Shown: positions 1 through 7,193 of the stretch, one piece after another
Numbering within the stretch: the first letter of the stretch is position 1
How the letters are laid out: each line of letters begins with the position of its first letter
Assembly (NCBI GenBank): GCA_945876405.1
Contig: CAMCOJ010000039.1
Location: 1 to 11,234, forward strand
Length of the DNA: 11,234 nt
Direction: 5' to 3'
Source: an uncultured Ruminococcus sp.
GTDB lineage: Bacteria; Bacillota; Clostridia; Oscillospirales; Ruminococcaceae
Made by a program: the position numbers and the translations under genes
The notes under the pieces: generated by a model
Seen by the model: the letters and a program-made list of their open reading frames with translations, nothing else
Database searches by the model: none
Told to the model about the DNA's origin: nothing

Positions 1-518
1 TAGTAATACTGTTATAACGCTAACATGATAACATAATATTAATTATTTGTCAATGATTTTCGATACAGTTCTAATATCTATATAGGAACAATTTAGCTAT
101 TATAACAGTTTATTTACACTTAGTATTAGCAGTATCAAATTGTTGTAGCTTTTTACTTTGAACGCCCGGATTTTTCGGAATTTCATTCACATCAAATCCA
201 AAATACCAGCAAGCAATCCAGCTACATTGAGTAAATCAGAACGAAACGATTGAATTTATTAAAGGAAAAGCCTAAAAAAGTTATTTAGTATGACAATCAT
301 GAAATGGTAAAAAACAGTAGCGATCAGATTGAGTCATATTTGGTCGTTGTTATGTCTGGTTTTATAACCATAATAATAATATTTTTTCAGTCAATGATGA
401 AAAAATCAGGTTATCTTTTTCGAACTTTAAAAAATTGAGCTGTGCAATTAAGATAGAATAACTTTCTATAACACTACCAAACGAATTGAAAATGTGGTAT
501 AATAAAATCAACCTATAA
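1..518. other. AT-rich stretch with no recognisable gene
   Basis: This is low-GC sequence with frequent stops in all frames. The only open frame of any length is a minus-strand one at 362-604, which has no ribosome-binding site, reads as low-complexity hydrophobic protein and overlaps the upstream part of the transposase remnant, so I do not call it. I see no tRNA, rRNA or convincing hairpin terminator. A 16-base sequence at 357-372 recurs at 1687-1702 (listed separately). The stretch is probably decayed mobile-element or intergenic DNA. Confidence 0.5.
357..372. repeat. 16-base direct repeat, left copy
   Basis: The sequence TGGTTTTATAACCATA is identical to 1687-1702 and lies 1,330 bases upstream in the same orientation. 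It includes an imperfect palindrome (TGGTT...AACCA). The copies sit before the transposase remnant and inside its 3' end. In the right copy it encodes WFYNH; the same reading exists in the left copy, so the left copy may be the scrap of another transposase C-terminus. Confidence 0.55.
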
Positions 519-1743
519 CTCGAAAAAACGATTCTTGAAGCAAGAAATGAAATCGGTGAAGCAATAGCTGAAGAATATCTGGATAATGCTTTAAAAAAAA
601 TCATCAGAAAATAAGTTAACTGTTGCCGACACTGAATCAGGAAGTATTACTGTTCAGAGGATTCATTCTGATGCCTTATTCCTTAAGCCTAAAGAAAGAA
701 TATGTTCAATAGGCTTAACCATGATTGAAACAAAATTGTATTCTAAGATTAAGCTATAGAAATGCAGTGGATACATTAAACCTTGTATACCATAAAACCG
801 ATGAAAAAGCGATAAGCTCGCATACTCTATCGTCCGACGTAGCTGAGTTGCGTTCACCAGACAAAGCATTCCCGGAACAACTTGCTGAAATTGAGCAGGC
901 AATAATAGAAATAAATGAAAATCGTGAGGAAACAGTTAATTTCAAAAGCAATGAAATACAACTGAAATCACGTGATAACTGTGTTTACATAGCCATTGAT
1001 GACATCGGCGTAAAGAGGCAGAAGGATATTCGGAAGTCAGATGATTATAAGAAAGAAAGCAAATATGTAGAAAATACTGTAGCTCATATTCAGAACGGGT
1101 CAAAAACTTATTCTCTTACAGCTTTTGGAATGAGAAATCTTTTCAAATCAGCAATTGCATTTCTGCTCGCCAATGATATTTTCAGCAAAGAAATAGTATT
1201 CTTTACTGATGAAGTTAAAAACATAAAAACTGCATAACAGAAATGTTCGCCTTTCATAAATACGAAATCATTCTTGACTGGTATCATCTGAAAAAAAGAT
1301 GTCAGTAATACCTGAGTATGTCTATAAAGTCCAGAGATAAAAATAAGCAAGACAAAAACCGTTGTCTTGAAAAATTACTTAGATACTTATGGGTTGGAGA
1401 TGTAACGAGTGCAATTTCATTTCTTGAAAATATACCAGAAGATATGATAAAAGGTAAGAAATGGATTGTAGCTTTGACTGCATATATAGACAGAAAGAGA
1501 TATGGTATTGTGTGTTACGCAGTAAGAACAAAGTTAAATTACAGAAATTCAAGCAATTCTGTAGAGAGAGCTAATGACATCATTGTAGCTAAACGTCAAA
1601 AGCACAATGGAATGTCATGGACTCCAGGTGGCAGTTCTTCTCTTGCTGCGATTGAAATGATATACCAGAATCATCAGGAGAACGATTGGTTTTATAACCA
1701 TACCATCTCTATGTGCGTTCCTGCATCAAACAAATGCGTTTAG
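519..1743 (+). pseudogene. Degenerate DDE transposase, three frame changes and one internal stop
   Basis: The protein similarity runs through different frames: frame 3 from 519 to about 597, frame 1 to about 756, frame 2 to 1237, then frame 1 to the stop at 1743. The first frame change sits at an A8 run (593-600). The last, near 1234, fits loss of one A. In the final frame a TAA at 1306-1308 interrupts a conserved stretch. Segments fit a DDE transposase: an IDD motif (codons 998-1003), a DWYHL motif with Asp at 1276-1278, and a C-terminal NSVERAN motif with Glu at 1564-1566 followed by RQKHNGMSW. The order of these blocks resembles large clostridial transposases of the ISKra4/ISLre2 (UPF0236) kind, but I cannot fix the family. 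No clear terminal inverted repeats or target duplication were found. It is the only non-minus gene here and is surely inactive. Confidence 0.8.
1687..1702. repeat. 16-base direct repeat, right copy
   Basis: This matches 357-372 exactly. It falls within the last codons of the transposase pseudogene, so at least this copy is coding sequence of the element rather than a target-site duplication. Confidence 0.55.
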
Positions 1744-1854
1744 GGAATGCTACGCTAAACTTTATGGCAATATATTACATTTCAACTGCACAGCTCGAAA
1801 TTTTTTCTATTCTCATTATAAAACAAACGCATGGATTATGTCAGAAAAAGAAAT

Positions 1855-1887
1855 AAGGCTGCGTAACTTATGCTGTTACGCAGCCTT
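1855..1887 (-). terminator. Intrinsic terminator after rex
   Basis: A perfect 13-base-pair stem (1855-1867 with 1875-1887) encloses a 7-base loop. On the minus strand the stem is followed at once by ATTTCTTTTTC, a fair U-tract, whereas the plus-strand side has none. It lies about 70 bases beyond the rex stop codon and so ends the transporter-rex unit. Besides this hairpin, the 215 bases between rex and the transposase remnant hold nothing I recognise. Confidence 0.85.
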
Positions 1888-1958
1888 CAGTAAGATACGA
1901 TAAAACTTCTTTATCTCCTCCGCAATAAAAGGGAGACTGTTTTATAAAAATCTTTTTA

Positions 1959-2573
1959 TCAGATTTTCTTATTCAGATAGGCCAGTGAAAGTGCCATGTT
2001 TTCATATTGAACGGGGATATTATCAGGTACGTCAAGAGTACATGGAGCAAAGCACCATATAGCTTTTATACCATTTTTTATAAAACGGTCGCATACTTCC
2101 TGTGCACTCTGAGCCGGAACTGCTATTACTCCTATTCGTATGTTGTTTTCTTTGCAGAAATCGTCAAGCATATCCATAGAGTAAACAGGTTTTCCCAGAT
2201 TGCTTTTCTCAGGTGTATCTACAGCTTTGTCAAAAGCGGCCATTATATCGAGACCGTAATCCCTGAATCCGCCGTAGTCCAGAAGTGCTCTTCCGAGTTT
2301 TCCTGCTCCTACGATGACTACATTGCTGTTTTCATCATGAGCAAGGAATTTTTCCAGAACTGCGATAAGTTCAGAAACATTATATCCGGTTTTAGGACGG
2401 CCTGCACCGCTTACGGCACCAAGATCTTTTCGAACCTGAACTTCACCCAGACCAAGTTCTTTGGCAAGAGTTGTAGCTGAAATATTTTCAGTTTTCAGGG
2501 CTTTATCTTTAAGGTATTTCAGATATGTCGGGATACGCCCCATTGTTGCCCGTGATATTTCAATCTGTTTCAT
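1959..2573 (-). CDS. rex: Redox-sensing transcriptional repressor Rex
   Basis: This 204-residue protein has the normal Rex length and layout. Residues 1-75 form a winged-helix DNA-binding domain, with VQVRKDL (46-51 region) in the recognition helix and the family's GRPKTGY turn. Residues 85-200 form a Rossmann NAD(H)-binding domain with VGAGKLGRAL at 88-97 and the family signatures AAFD (112-115) and VPAQSAQ (152-158). Rex proteins are dimers that leave DNA when NADH/NAD rises and so derepress fermentative genes. ATG 2573 is preceded by a weak AGG-type site. The gene starts 30 bases after the transporter stop codon, so the two are very likely co-transcribed and end at the hairpin at 1855-1887. 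Placement beside fumarate reduction and NADH-linked genes suggests that Rex controls this cluster. That is inference; no perfect Rex operator is visible. Confidence 0.95.
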   Translation of the reverse strand: MKQIEISRATMGRIPTYLKYLKDKALKTENISATTLAKELGLGEVQVRKDLGAVSGAGRPKTGYNVSELIAVLEKFLAHDENSNVVIVGAGKLGRALLDYGGFRDYGLDIMAAFDKAVDTPEKSNLGKPVYSMDMLDDFCKENNIRIGVIAVPAQSAQEVCDRFIKNGIKAIWCFAPCTLDVPDNIPVQYENMALSLAYLNKKI

Positions 2574-2603
2574 AGATATTACCTGTCTGCTGTACAGATA
2601 AAA

Positions 2604-3848
2604 TTAGCTGAACAGCATTATTATGAACTGTGAAACAAGTACAACCGCAATAAGAGCAACCGGATAAGCAGCTGCATATGCAGAAGCTACATCGTCAGTC
2701 TTTGCAACGTTGATAAGTGTTCCGAGTGCAGGTGTTGATGTCATACCTCCTGTGATACCACCGAGGTTGTTGAAAAGTGGAAGCTTGATAACGTACTTTG
2801 CGATGATGAAACCTACAATCATAGGTACGGTTGTCATAAGGATACCATAGAGGAAGTATTCAGGCTGGAAGAACTTGATGAATGAAGCACCGCCAGGGAT
2901 ACCGGCACCAATAAGGAATGCCATAAGACCGAATTCACGGAAGATTTCGAGCATTCTCTTTTCAGGCTTCATGTTAAGAGAGCCGAAGTGGCCAAAGTGA
3001 GCAACTACCAGTGAAGCGAGGAGACATCCGCCCGTTGTACCAAGTGAAAATGTTGAAGAACCCATAGGAATCTTGATTCCGCCGATGAACATACCGAGTA
3101 CTACAGCAATGGCAAATGCTGCAAGTCCGAAACCGTCGATGTCAAAAAGCTTTTTGCCTTCGTTTTTCTTTGCACCTGTGTCAACAGAGGCAATCTTCTT
3201 ACGTTCCTCATCAAGATTTGCCTTGAGCATCTTAGGAACAATCTGTACGAAGAGAACAACACCTACAACACCGAAGAGGTAAGCGATACCGTGACCAACT
3301 GTTACGATATCCTCATACTTAGCGATGAGTTCAGCATCATTGGCATATACAGAGCTGATAGTGTCCTTTGCAGCTGAGAAAGCAGGTGTTGAAGTAAGCG
3401 CACCTGAGAGAAGACCAACTGCCATTGCTGTATCGCAGCCAAATACCTTGATGCAGAATACAGTTGTAAGACCGCCAAGGATGATGATTATAAGTGAAAG
3501 AAGTGCGTAGGACGTAAAGTTCTTCTTAAGATTTGAGAAGAAGTTCGGACCGGCAATGAATCCAACCGATGTTACGAACAGAATGAGTCCGAGATTTTCT
3601 ATAATCTTGAAGCTGTTTTTCGCAAGAGCAGCTTCAGCGCCGAATTTGGTTGTAACAAGGTCATTGCCATCAACTGAGAATACAAGAGCACCGAAAAGAA
3701 GTGCTATGATGAAAACGCCTGCTGTACCGAGTGATACACCCTTGATTGTTACTCTTCCGAGAAGATATCCGAGTCCTGCCACGATGAATATTACAAACAT
3801 CAGGAAACCAATACCTGTAATGGATATTACACCATTAAATAAGTTCAT
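2604..3848 (-). CDS. AspT/SucE-like dicarboxylate transporter lacking the RCK domains
   Basis: This 414-residue integral membrane protein has about ten to twelve hydrophobic segments in two halves. Each half carries the same signature, GLLSGALTSTPAF (145-157) and GGITGGMTSTPAL (363-375), the internal duplication of the aspartate:alanine exchanger family (AspT, YidE/YbjL, Corynebacterium SucE). Known members are usually near 540-560 residues, with TrkA-C (RCK) domains in the central cytosolic loop. Here the charged linker is only about residues 205-236, so that part is absent. The start is set at ATG 3848, which has GGAGG nine bases upstream; a longer reading from 3908 would add a Cys/Phe-rich stretch without a ribosome-binding site. 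The gene follows the fumarate-reductase-like operon and precedes rex by 30 bases. Since SucE is a succinate exporter, succinate efflux is the most economical guess, but aspartate, alanine or malate exchange is also possible. Confidence 0.8.
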   Translation of the reverse strand: MNLFNGVISITGIGFLMFVIFIVAGLGYLLGRVTIKGVSLGTAGVFIIALLFGALVFSVDGNDLVTTKFGAEAALAKNSFKIIENLGLILFVTSVGFIAGPNFFSNLKKNFTSYALLSLIIIILGGLTTVFCIKVFGCDTAMAVGLLSGALTSTPAFSAAKDTISSVYANDAELIAKYEDIVTVGHGIAYLFGVVGVVLFVQIVPKMLKANLDEERKKIASVDTGAKKNEGKKLFDIDGFGLAAFAIAVVLGMFIGGIKIPMGSSTFSLGTTGGCLLASLVVAHFGHFGSLNMKPEKRMLEIFREFGLMAFLIGAGIPGGASFIKFFQPEYFLYGILMTTVPMIVGFIIAKYVIKLPLFNNLGGITGGMTSTPALGTLINVAKTDDVASAYAAAYPVALIAVVLVSQFIIMLFS

Positions 3849-3857
3849 TTTAACAAA

Positions 3858-3862
3858 CCTCC
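3858..3862 (-). promoter_or_regulatory. Ribosome-binding site fixing the transporter start
   Basis: GGAGG on the minus strand lies nine bases before ATG 3848. It is the only good site near either candidate start and excludes the upstream start at 3908. Confidence 0.8.
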
Positions 3863-3927
3863 AAAAGTTACATAAAAAACATTCCGATGAAAACATAAAT
3901 TTTTTCATGTGTTAATCGGACTGCCTT

Positions 3928-3944
3928 TTGAATTAATAAATCAA
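3928..3944. promoter_or_regulatory. Imperfect palindrome, weak candidate Rex operator
   Basis: TTGAATTAATAAATCAA is a 17-base imperfect palindrome in the probable promoter region of the transporter-rex unit. It keeps the TTG...CAA ends and AT-rich core of the Rex consensus (TTGTTAA-N4-TTAACAA) but is one base short and mismatched. Two tandem ten-base copies of TCAACAAAA(A/T) follow at 3941-3960, giving two TTGTTGA half-site-like words on the minus strand. Binding by Rex is only a suggestion. Confidence 0.25.
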
Positions 3945-3970
3945 CAAAAATCAACAAAATATTTTATTAA

Positions 3971-4012
3971 AACACACATCAACCCCTGTGTTAAACAGGG
4001 GTTTGCTGTGTT
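3971..4012 (-). terminator. Probable terminator after the Hdr-Flx-Frd operon
   Basis: An 8-base-pair inner stem (AACCCCTG at 3981-3988 with CAGGGGTT at 3996-4003, 7-base loop) is extended by outer pairing of 3971-3976 with 4007-4012 across a small internal loop. Minus-strand transcripts continue into a U-rich, interrupted run (TTTTAATAAAATATTTT). It starts about 20 bases after the flavoprotein stop codon. The U-tract is imperfect, so some read-through to the transporter and rex is possible. Confidence 0.65.
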
Positions 4013-4033
4013 TATTTATTATATGCAGAAAGA

Positions 4034-5641
4034 TTACATTCCGCTCTTGTTTCCGCGGTAGTCAGGGAGTAACTTAGGTGATACTGTATCTGTTACGATA
4101 CCTGCAGCTTCACGTTCAGCATCAAACTTAGCGATGTGTTCAAGGCTGAGCTTGCCAACTGTTACGTTCTTTGCTGTAGCTGCTGCGTTGATACCAGCGT
4201 TACGGCCGAATACGATAATATCGAGGAGTGAGTTACCCATAAGACGGTTCTTACCGTGGATACCACCAACAGCTTCGCCGGCAACGAAGAGGTTTTCAAC
4301 ATTTGTTGTCATACCGTTAACGTTGATGTCGAGACCACCGTTCTGGTAGTGGAGTGTAGGGTAGATAAGGATTGGTTCCTTGCGGATATCAATACCGTAT
4401 GAAGCGAACATACGCATCATAGCAGGGATACGCTTTTCAATTGTGCCTTCACCGCCGATGATTTCAATCATTGGAGTGTCAAGCCATACAGCCTTGCCGC
4501 TGCCTGTGTCCACACCGTTGTTTCTGTCTGAACATTCACGAATGATTGAAGCAGCAGAAACGTCACGTGTTTCCAGTGGGTGCATGAATACTTCACCATT
4601 TACGTTTACGAGCTTGGCACCGAGTGAACGAACCTTTTCAGTAACGAGAGCACCGAAAATCTGCTGTGGGTAAGCAGCACCTGTCGGATGATACTGAAGT
4701 GTTTCAGGATAAAGGAGCTTAGCGCCTACTCTGTAGCCGAGTACGAGACCGTCAGCTGTAGCACCGTAGTGGTTTGATGTAGGGAAGCCCTGGTAGTGCA
4801 TACGTCCTGCACCGCCTGTAGCGATGATAACTGTCTTTGCACGTGCAACCATGAGTTCCTTTGTTTCCATGTTCATGAGAACTGCACCTGCAGCTCTGCC
4901 GTTTTCATCAAGGATGAGTTCAATAGCAGATGTGAAGTCAACAACTTCAATACCGAGGTTGATTACTTCATCACGGAGTGTACGCATGATTTCTGCACCT
5001 GAGTAGTCCTTTGCAGCATGCATTCTCTTGCGTGAAGTACCGCCGCCGTGTGTTGTTACCATACGGCCTGTTTCGTCCTTGTCGAATTCAACGCCGAGCT
5101 CATTGAGCCACTTGATAGCGCCAGGAGCATCGCATACTAGCTTTGCAAGGAGTTCCTTCTTTGCTGCGAAGTGACCGCCGCCGAAAGCATCGATGTAGTG
5201 CTGTGCAGGTGAGTCGTTTTCCTTGTCAGCTGCCTGGATACCACCTTCAGCCATCATTGTGTTTGCATCGCCCATACGGAGCTTTGTAACGATCATTGTC
5301 TTAGCACCGGCATTGTGAGCTTCGATAGCAGCAGATGTACCTGCGCCGCCGCCGCCGATAACGAGAACGTCAACGTCATACTTAACATCTTCAAGGTTTA
5401 TGTCAGAAGCCTTGATACGGCTCTTTGCCTGAAGGATTTCAACGAGTTCGTGAGGAACTACTTCACCCTTGTTAGGACCAATCTTGAGCTCTGAAAATTC
5501 GCTCTTCTTGTAGTCAGGATGGTAAGCTGCAAGGAGATCATCCTTTTCCTGAGCTGTCATACGTCTTGGTTCAAGAGCAGTATTTGCAGCTCTGTTAGCT
5601 TCAACCTTCTTTAATGATTCCTGAAATTCTGCTGAATACAT
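4034..5641 (-). CDS. Fumarate reductase-type flavoprotein subunit (FrdA/SdhA family)
   Basis: This 535-residue FAD protein probably reduces fumarate to succinate in the cytosol. An N-terminal extension of about 88 residues precedes the FAD Rossmann motif GGGGAG (96-101). The active-site set of the family is present: HPTG with His318, TE at 334-335, TRD with Arg359, HYQNGG with His431 and NRLMGNSLLD with Arg466. The position of the histidine that binds FAD covalently in E. coli FrdA is Asn127 (ANTMMAEGG), so FAD should be non-covalent, as in NadB and soluble fumarate reductases. Only about 65 residues follow the NSLLD motif, so the usual C-terminal helical domain is missing. ATG 5641 has AAGGAGG ten bases upstream, overlapping the stop of the Fe-S subunit gene 14 bases away. 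No signal peptide or membrane anchor is seen. Other enoates, or L-aspartate oxidase activity, are less likely given the catalytic residues and neighbours. Confidence 0.85.
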   Translation of the reverse strand: MYSAEFQESLKKVEANRAANTALEPRRMTAQEKDDLLAAYHPDYKKSEFSELKIGPNKGEVVPHELVEILQAKSRIKASDINLEDVKYDVDVLVIGGGGAGTSAAIEAHNAGAKTMIVTKLRMGDANTMMAEGGIQAADKENDSPAQHYIDAFGGGHFAAKKELLAKLVCDAPGAIKWLNELGVEFDKDETGRMVTTHGGGTSRKRMHAAKDYSGAEIMRTLRDEVINLGIEVVDFTSAIELILDENGRAAGAVLMNMETKELMVARAKTVIIATGGAGRMHYQGFPTSNHYGATADGLVLGYRVGAKLLYPETLQYHPTGAAYPQQIFGALVTEKVRSLGAKLVNVNGEVFMHPLETRDVSAASIIRECSDRNNGVDTGSGKAVWLDTPMIEIIGGEGTIEKRIPAMMRMFASYGIDIRKEPILIYPTLHYQNGGLDINVNGMTTNVENLFVAGEAVGGIHGKNRLMGNSLLDIIVFGRNAGINAAATAKNVTVGKLSLEHIAKFDAEREAAGIVTDTVSPKLLPDYRGNKSGM

Positions 5642-5655
5642 TGCTGATATCCTCC

Positions 5656-6330
5656 TTACTTTTCAATCTCTCTGTTGTTGTAGAGTTCTTTCATTTCTTC
5701 AATCGGCTTGCCCATAAGAGCTTCAAGAAGCTGTGTGAAGTCACCGTTTTCGATTTCCTTAACTCTGTTTTCAAGGTGTTCACTTGCAGGAGCAAGGTAC
5801 TTACCGTTGATTCTTCTTGCAAGCATTGCAACCTGCGGATGTGAGATACCGGCAGGGCAGCGTGATGAACATACGCCGCACATTACGCAGTCAAATGATT
5901 CTTCAGCACAGAGTTCGAATTCGCCTCTCTGAGCGTAAGCGATGTACTGCATAACGTTAAGAGACTGAGTGCAGCTCTTTGTACAAGCGTTACAGCCAAC
6001 ACAAGCGTAGATTTCAGGGTAGAGCTGCATCATAACCTGTTCGGTTGTCTTAACTTCGTTGATATCGTAAACCTGCTTTACGAGCGGGAAGAAAGGAAGT
6101 GTAGCAACGTACATACCTTCTTCAACCTTTGTCTGGCATGCCAGACATGTTCTGAGCTGTGTATCTCCCTTGATACGGTAGATAGTAGCACATGCACCGC
6201 AGAAACCGTTACGGCATCCGCAGCCACGAATGAGCTGGTAGCCGGCATATTCCATAGCACGCATAATTGTGAGATGATCCGGAACAGAATACTGTTTGCC
6301 GAACAGGTAAATGTTTACCATGTTTTCCAT
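5656..6330 (-). CDS. Fumarate reductase-type iron-sulfur subunit (FrdB/SdhB/TfrB-like)
   Basis: This 224-residue electron-transfer protein is predicted to feed electrons to the flavoprotein encoded just downstream. Residues 1-75 form a plant-type [2Fe-2S] ferredoxin domain with Cys39, Cys44, Cys47 and Cys62 as likely ligands (Cys37 and Cys65 are nearby). Residues 105-165 form an alpha-helical ferredoxin domain with two full Cx2Cx2Cx3C sets, Cys110/113/116/120 and Cys148/151/154/158. Two [4Fe-4S] clusters are therefore expected, rather than the [4Fe-4S] plus [3Fe-4S] of classical FrdB. It lacks the HdrB-like CCG domains found at the C-terminus of methanogen thiol:fumarate reductase TfrB. ATG 6330 has AGGAG ten bases upstream. 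The gene begins 35 bases after the FlxA-like gene and ends 14 bases before the flavoprotein. No membrane-anchor gene (FrdC/D) lies in the operon, so the enzyme should be soluble. Confidence 0.85.
   Translation of the reverse strand: MENMVNIYLFGKQYSVPDHLTIMRAMEYAGYQLIRGCGCRNGFCGACATIYRIKGDTQLRTCLACQTKVEEGMYVATLPFFPLVKQVYDINEVKTTEQVMMQLYPEIYACVGCNACTKSCTQSLNVMQYIAYAQRGEFELCAEESFDCVMCGVCSSRCPAGISHPQVAMLARRINGKYLAPASEHLENRVKEIENGDFTQLLEALMGKPIEEMKELYNNREIEK
6130..6147. repeat. 18-base perfect palindrome inside the Fe-S subunit gene
   Basis: TGTCTGGCATGCCAGACA is fully self-complementary. It lies in the codons for CLACQT (residues 62-67), around the last [2Fe-2S] cysteine. It is more likely a coding coincidence than a regulator site. 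Confidence 0.6.
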
Positions 6331-6365
6331 AATATATATACTCCTCTCGGTTACTTTTAAAAATA

Positions 6366-7193
6366 TTAATATTCGTCAGGAAGTTCGTCAACCTGATCGC
6401 ATCTGAATACAGGACCGTCCTTGCAGACATACTTTGGACCGATGTTGCAGCGGCCGCATTTACCAACACCGCACTTCATGCGAAGTTCCATTGTTGTGTA
6501 AACCTGTGTCTTGTCAAATCCGAGTTCCTGGAGACCGGCAAGTGTAAACTTGATCATAATCGGAGGTCCGCAGAGGATTGCAGTTTTGTTTGTATCAAAA
6601 CCGAGTTCCTTAACATAGTTCGGTACGAAACCAACGTGACCTGTCCATTCAGGCTGTTCACGGTCGATTGTAAGATGTACGTCAATACCGTCATCCTTTA
6701 CCCATTCATCGATGATTTCCTTGTAGTCAACAAGGTCTTCCATACTTCTTGAACCGTAAACGATGTCGATCTTTCCGTAACGGTCACGGTAGTGACGGCA
6801 GTAGTTGATTACTGAACGGAGCGGTGCAAGACCGATACCACCGGCAATAAAGAGCATATCCTTGCCGGCAAATTCAGTGTCAACCGGGAATGCATTTCCG
6901 TATGGTCCGCGGATTGTAATCTGCTGGCCTACTTCCATAGCGTGGAGCCACTGTGTAAGGCAGCCGCACTTCTTGATCGAGAATTCCATGAATTCTGTAT
7001 TTGTAGGTGATGATGTAATTGAGAACATAGCTTCACCAACGCCAGGAATTGAGAGCATAGCACACTGACCAGGCATATGGTCGAAAGCCTTCTTTCCGTC
7101 AGGAGTAACAACACGGAATGTCTTTACATCAGGTGTGTCGATTCTGATATCAGTAACAACACCTATTACAGGAATATGAGGATCATTCATCAT
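6366..7193 (-). CDS. flxA: FlxA-like FAD/NAD(P)-binding, [2Fe-2S] oxidoreductase subunit
   Basis: This 275-residue protein has the ferredoxin-NADP reductase fold of the HydG/AsrB/PyrK group and is the likely NADH entry site. The FAD domain spans about residues 8-108, with EAMFSITSSP (54-63) where this group binds FAD and GPYGNAFP (96-103). The NAD(P)-binding domain has IAGGIGLAPLRS (116-127), YGSR (146-149) and CGPP (208-211). The C-terminus carries a [2Fe-2S] site, Cys241-x4-Cys246-x2-Cys249-x7-Cys257. The gene begins with two adjacent ATGs (7193, 7190). The first overlaps the TAA of the preceding gene as TAATG, pointing to translational coupling. In Flx-Hdr complexes of anaerobes this subunit oxidises NADH and passes electrons through the Flx Fe-S proteins and FlxD to HdrA. 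NADH rather than NADPH preference is inferred from that family and cannot be read here. Confidence 0.85.
   Translation of the reverse strand: MMNDPHIPVIGVVTDIRIDTPDVKTFRVVTPDGKKAFDHMPGQCAMLSIPGVGEAMFSITSSPTNTEFMEFSIKKCGCLTQWLHAMEVGQQITIRGPYGNAFPVDTEFAGKDMLFIAGGIGLAPLRSVINYCRHYRDRYGKIDIVYGSRSMEDLVDYKEIIDEWVKDDGIDVHLTIDREQPEWTGHVGFVPNYVKELGFDTNKTAILCGPPIMIKFTLAGLQELGFDKTQVYTTMELRMKCGVGKCGRCNIGPKYVCKDGPVFRCDQVDELPDEY

Noticed and set aside
1947..1967. Hairpin AAAATCT/AGATTTT across the rex stop codon
   Set aside because: It is a short, all-AT-type stem overlapping coding sequence; the strong terminator downstream explains termination better.
2007..2480. Plus-strand open frame of 157 codons opposite rex
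   Set aside because: It lies wholly antisense to a well-supported rex gene, with no ribosome-binding site or recognisable family.
3849..3908. Longer transporter start at 3908 adding 20 residues
   Set aside because: There is no ribosome-binding site before 3908, the added residues fall in an AT-rich leader that can form a hairpin, and ATG 3848 has GGAGG at good spacing.
3073..3915. Plus-strand frames opposite the transporter
   Set aside because: They are Pro/Ser/Thr-rich shadow translations of the transporter gene.
3941..3960. Two tandem copies of TCAACAAAA(A/T) as the start of a CRISPR or larger repeat array
   Set aside because: Only two ten-base units without spacers; they are too short and AT-rich to be an array.
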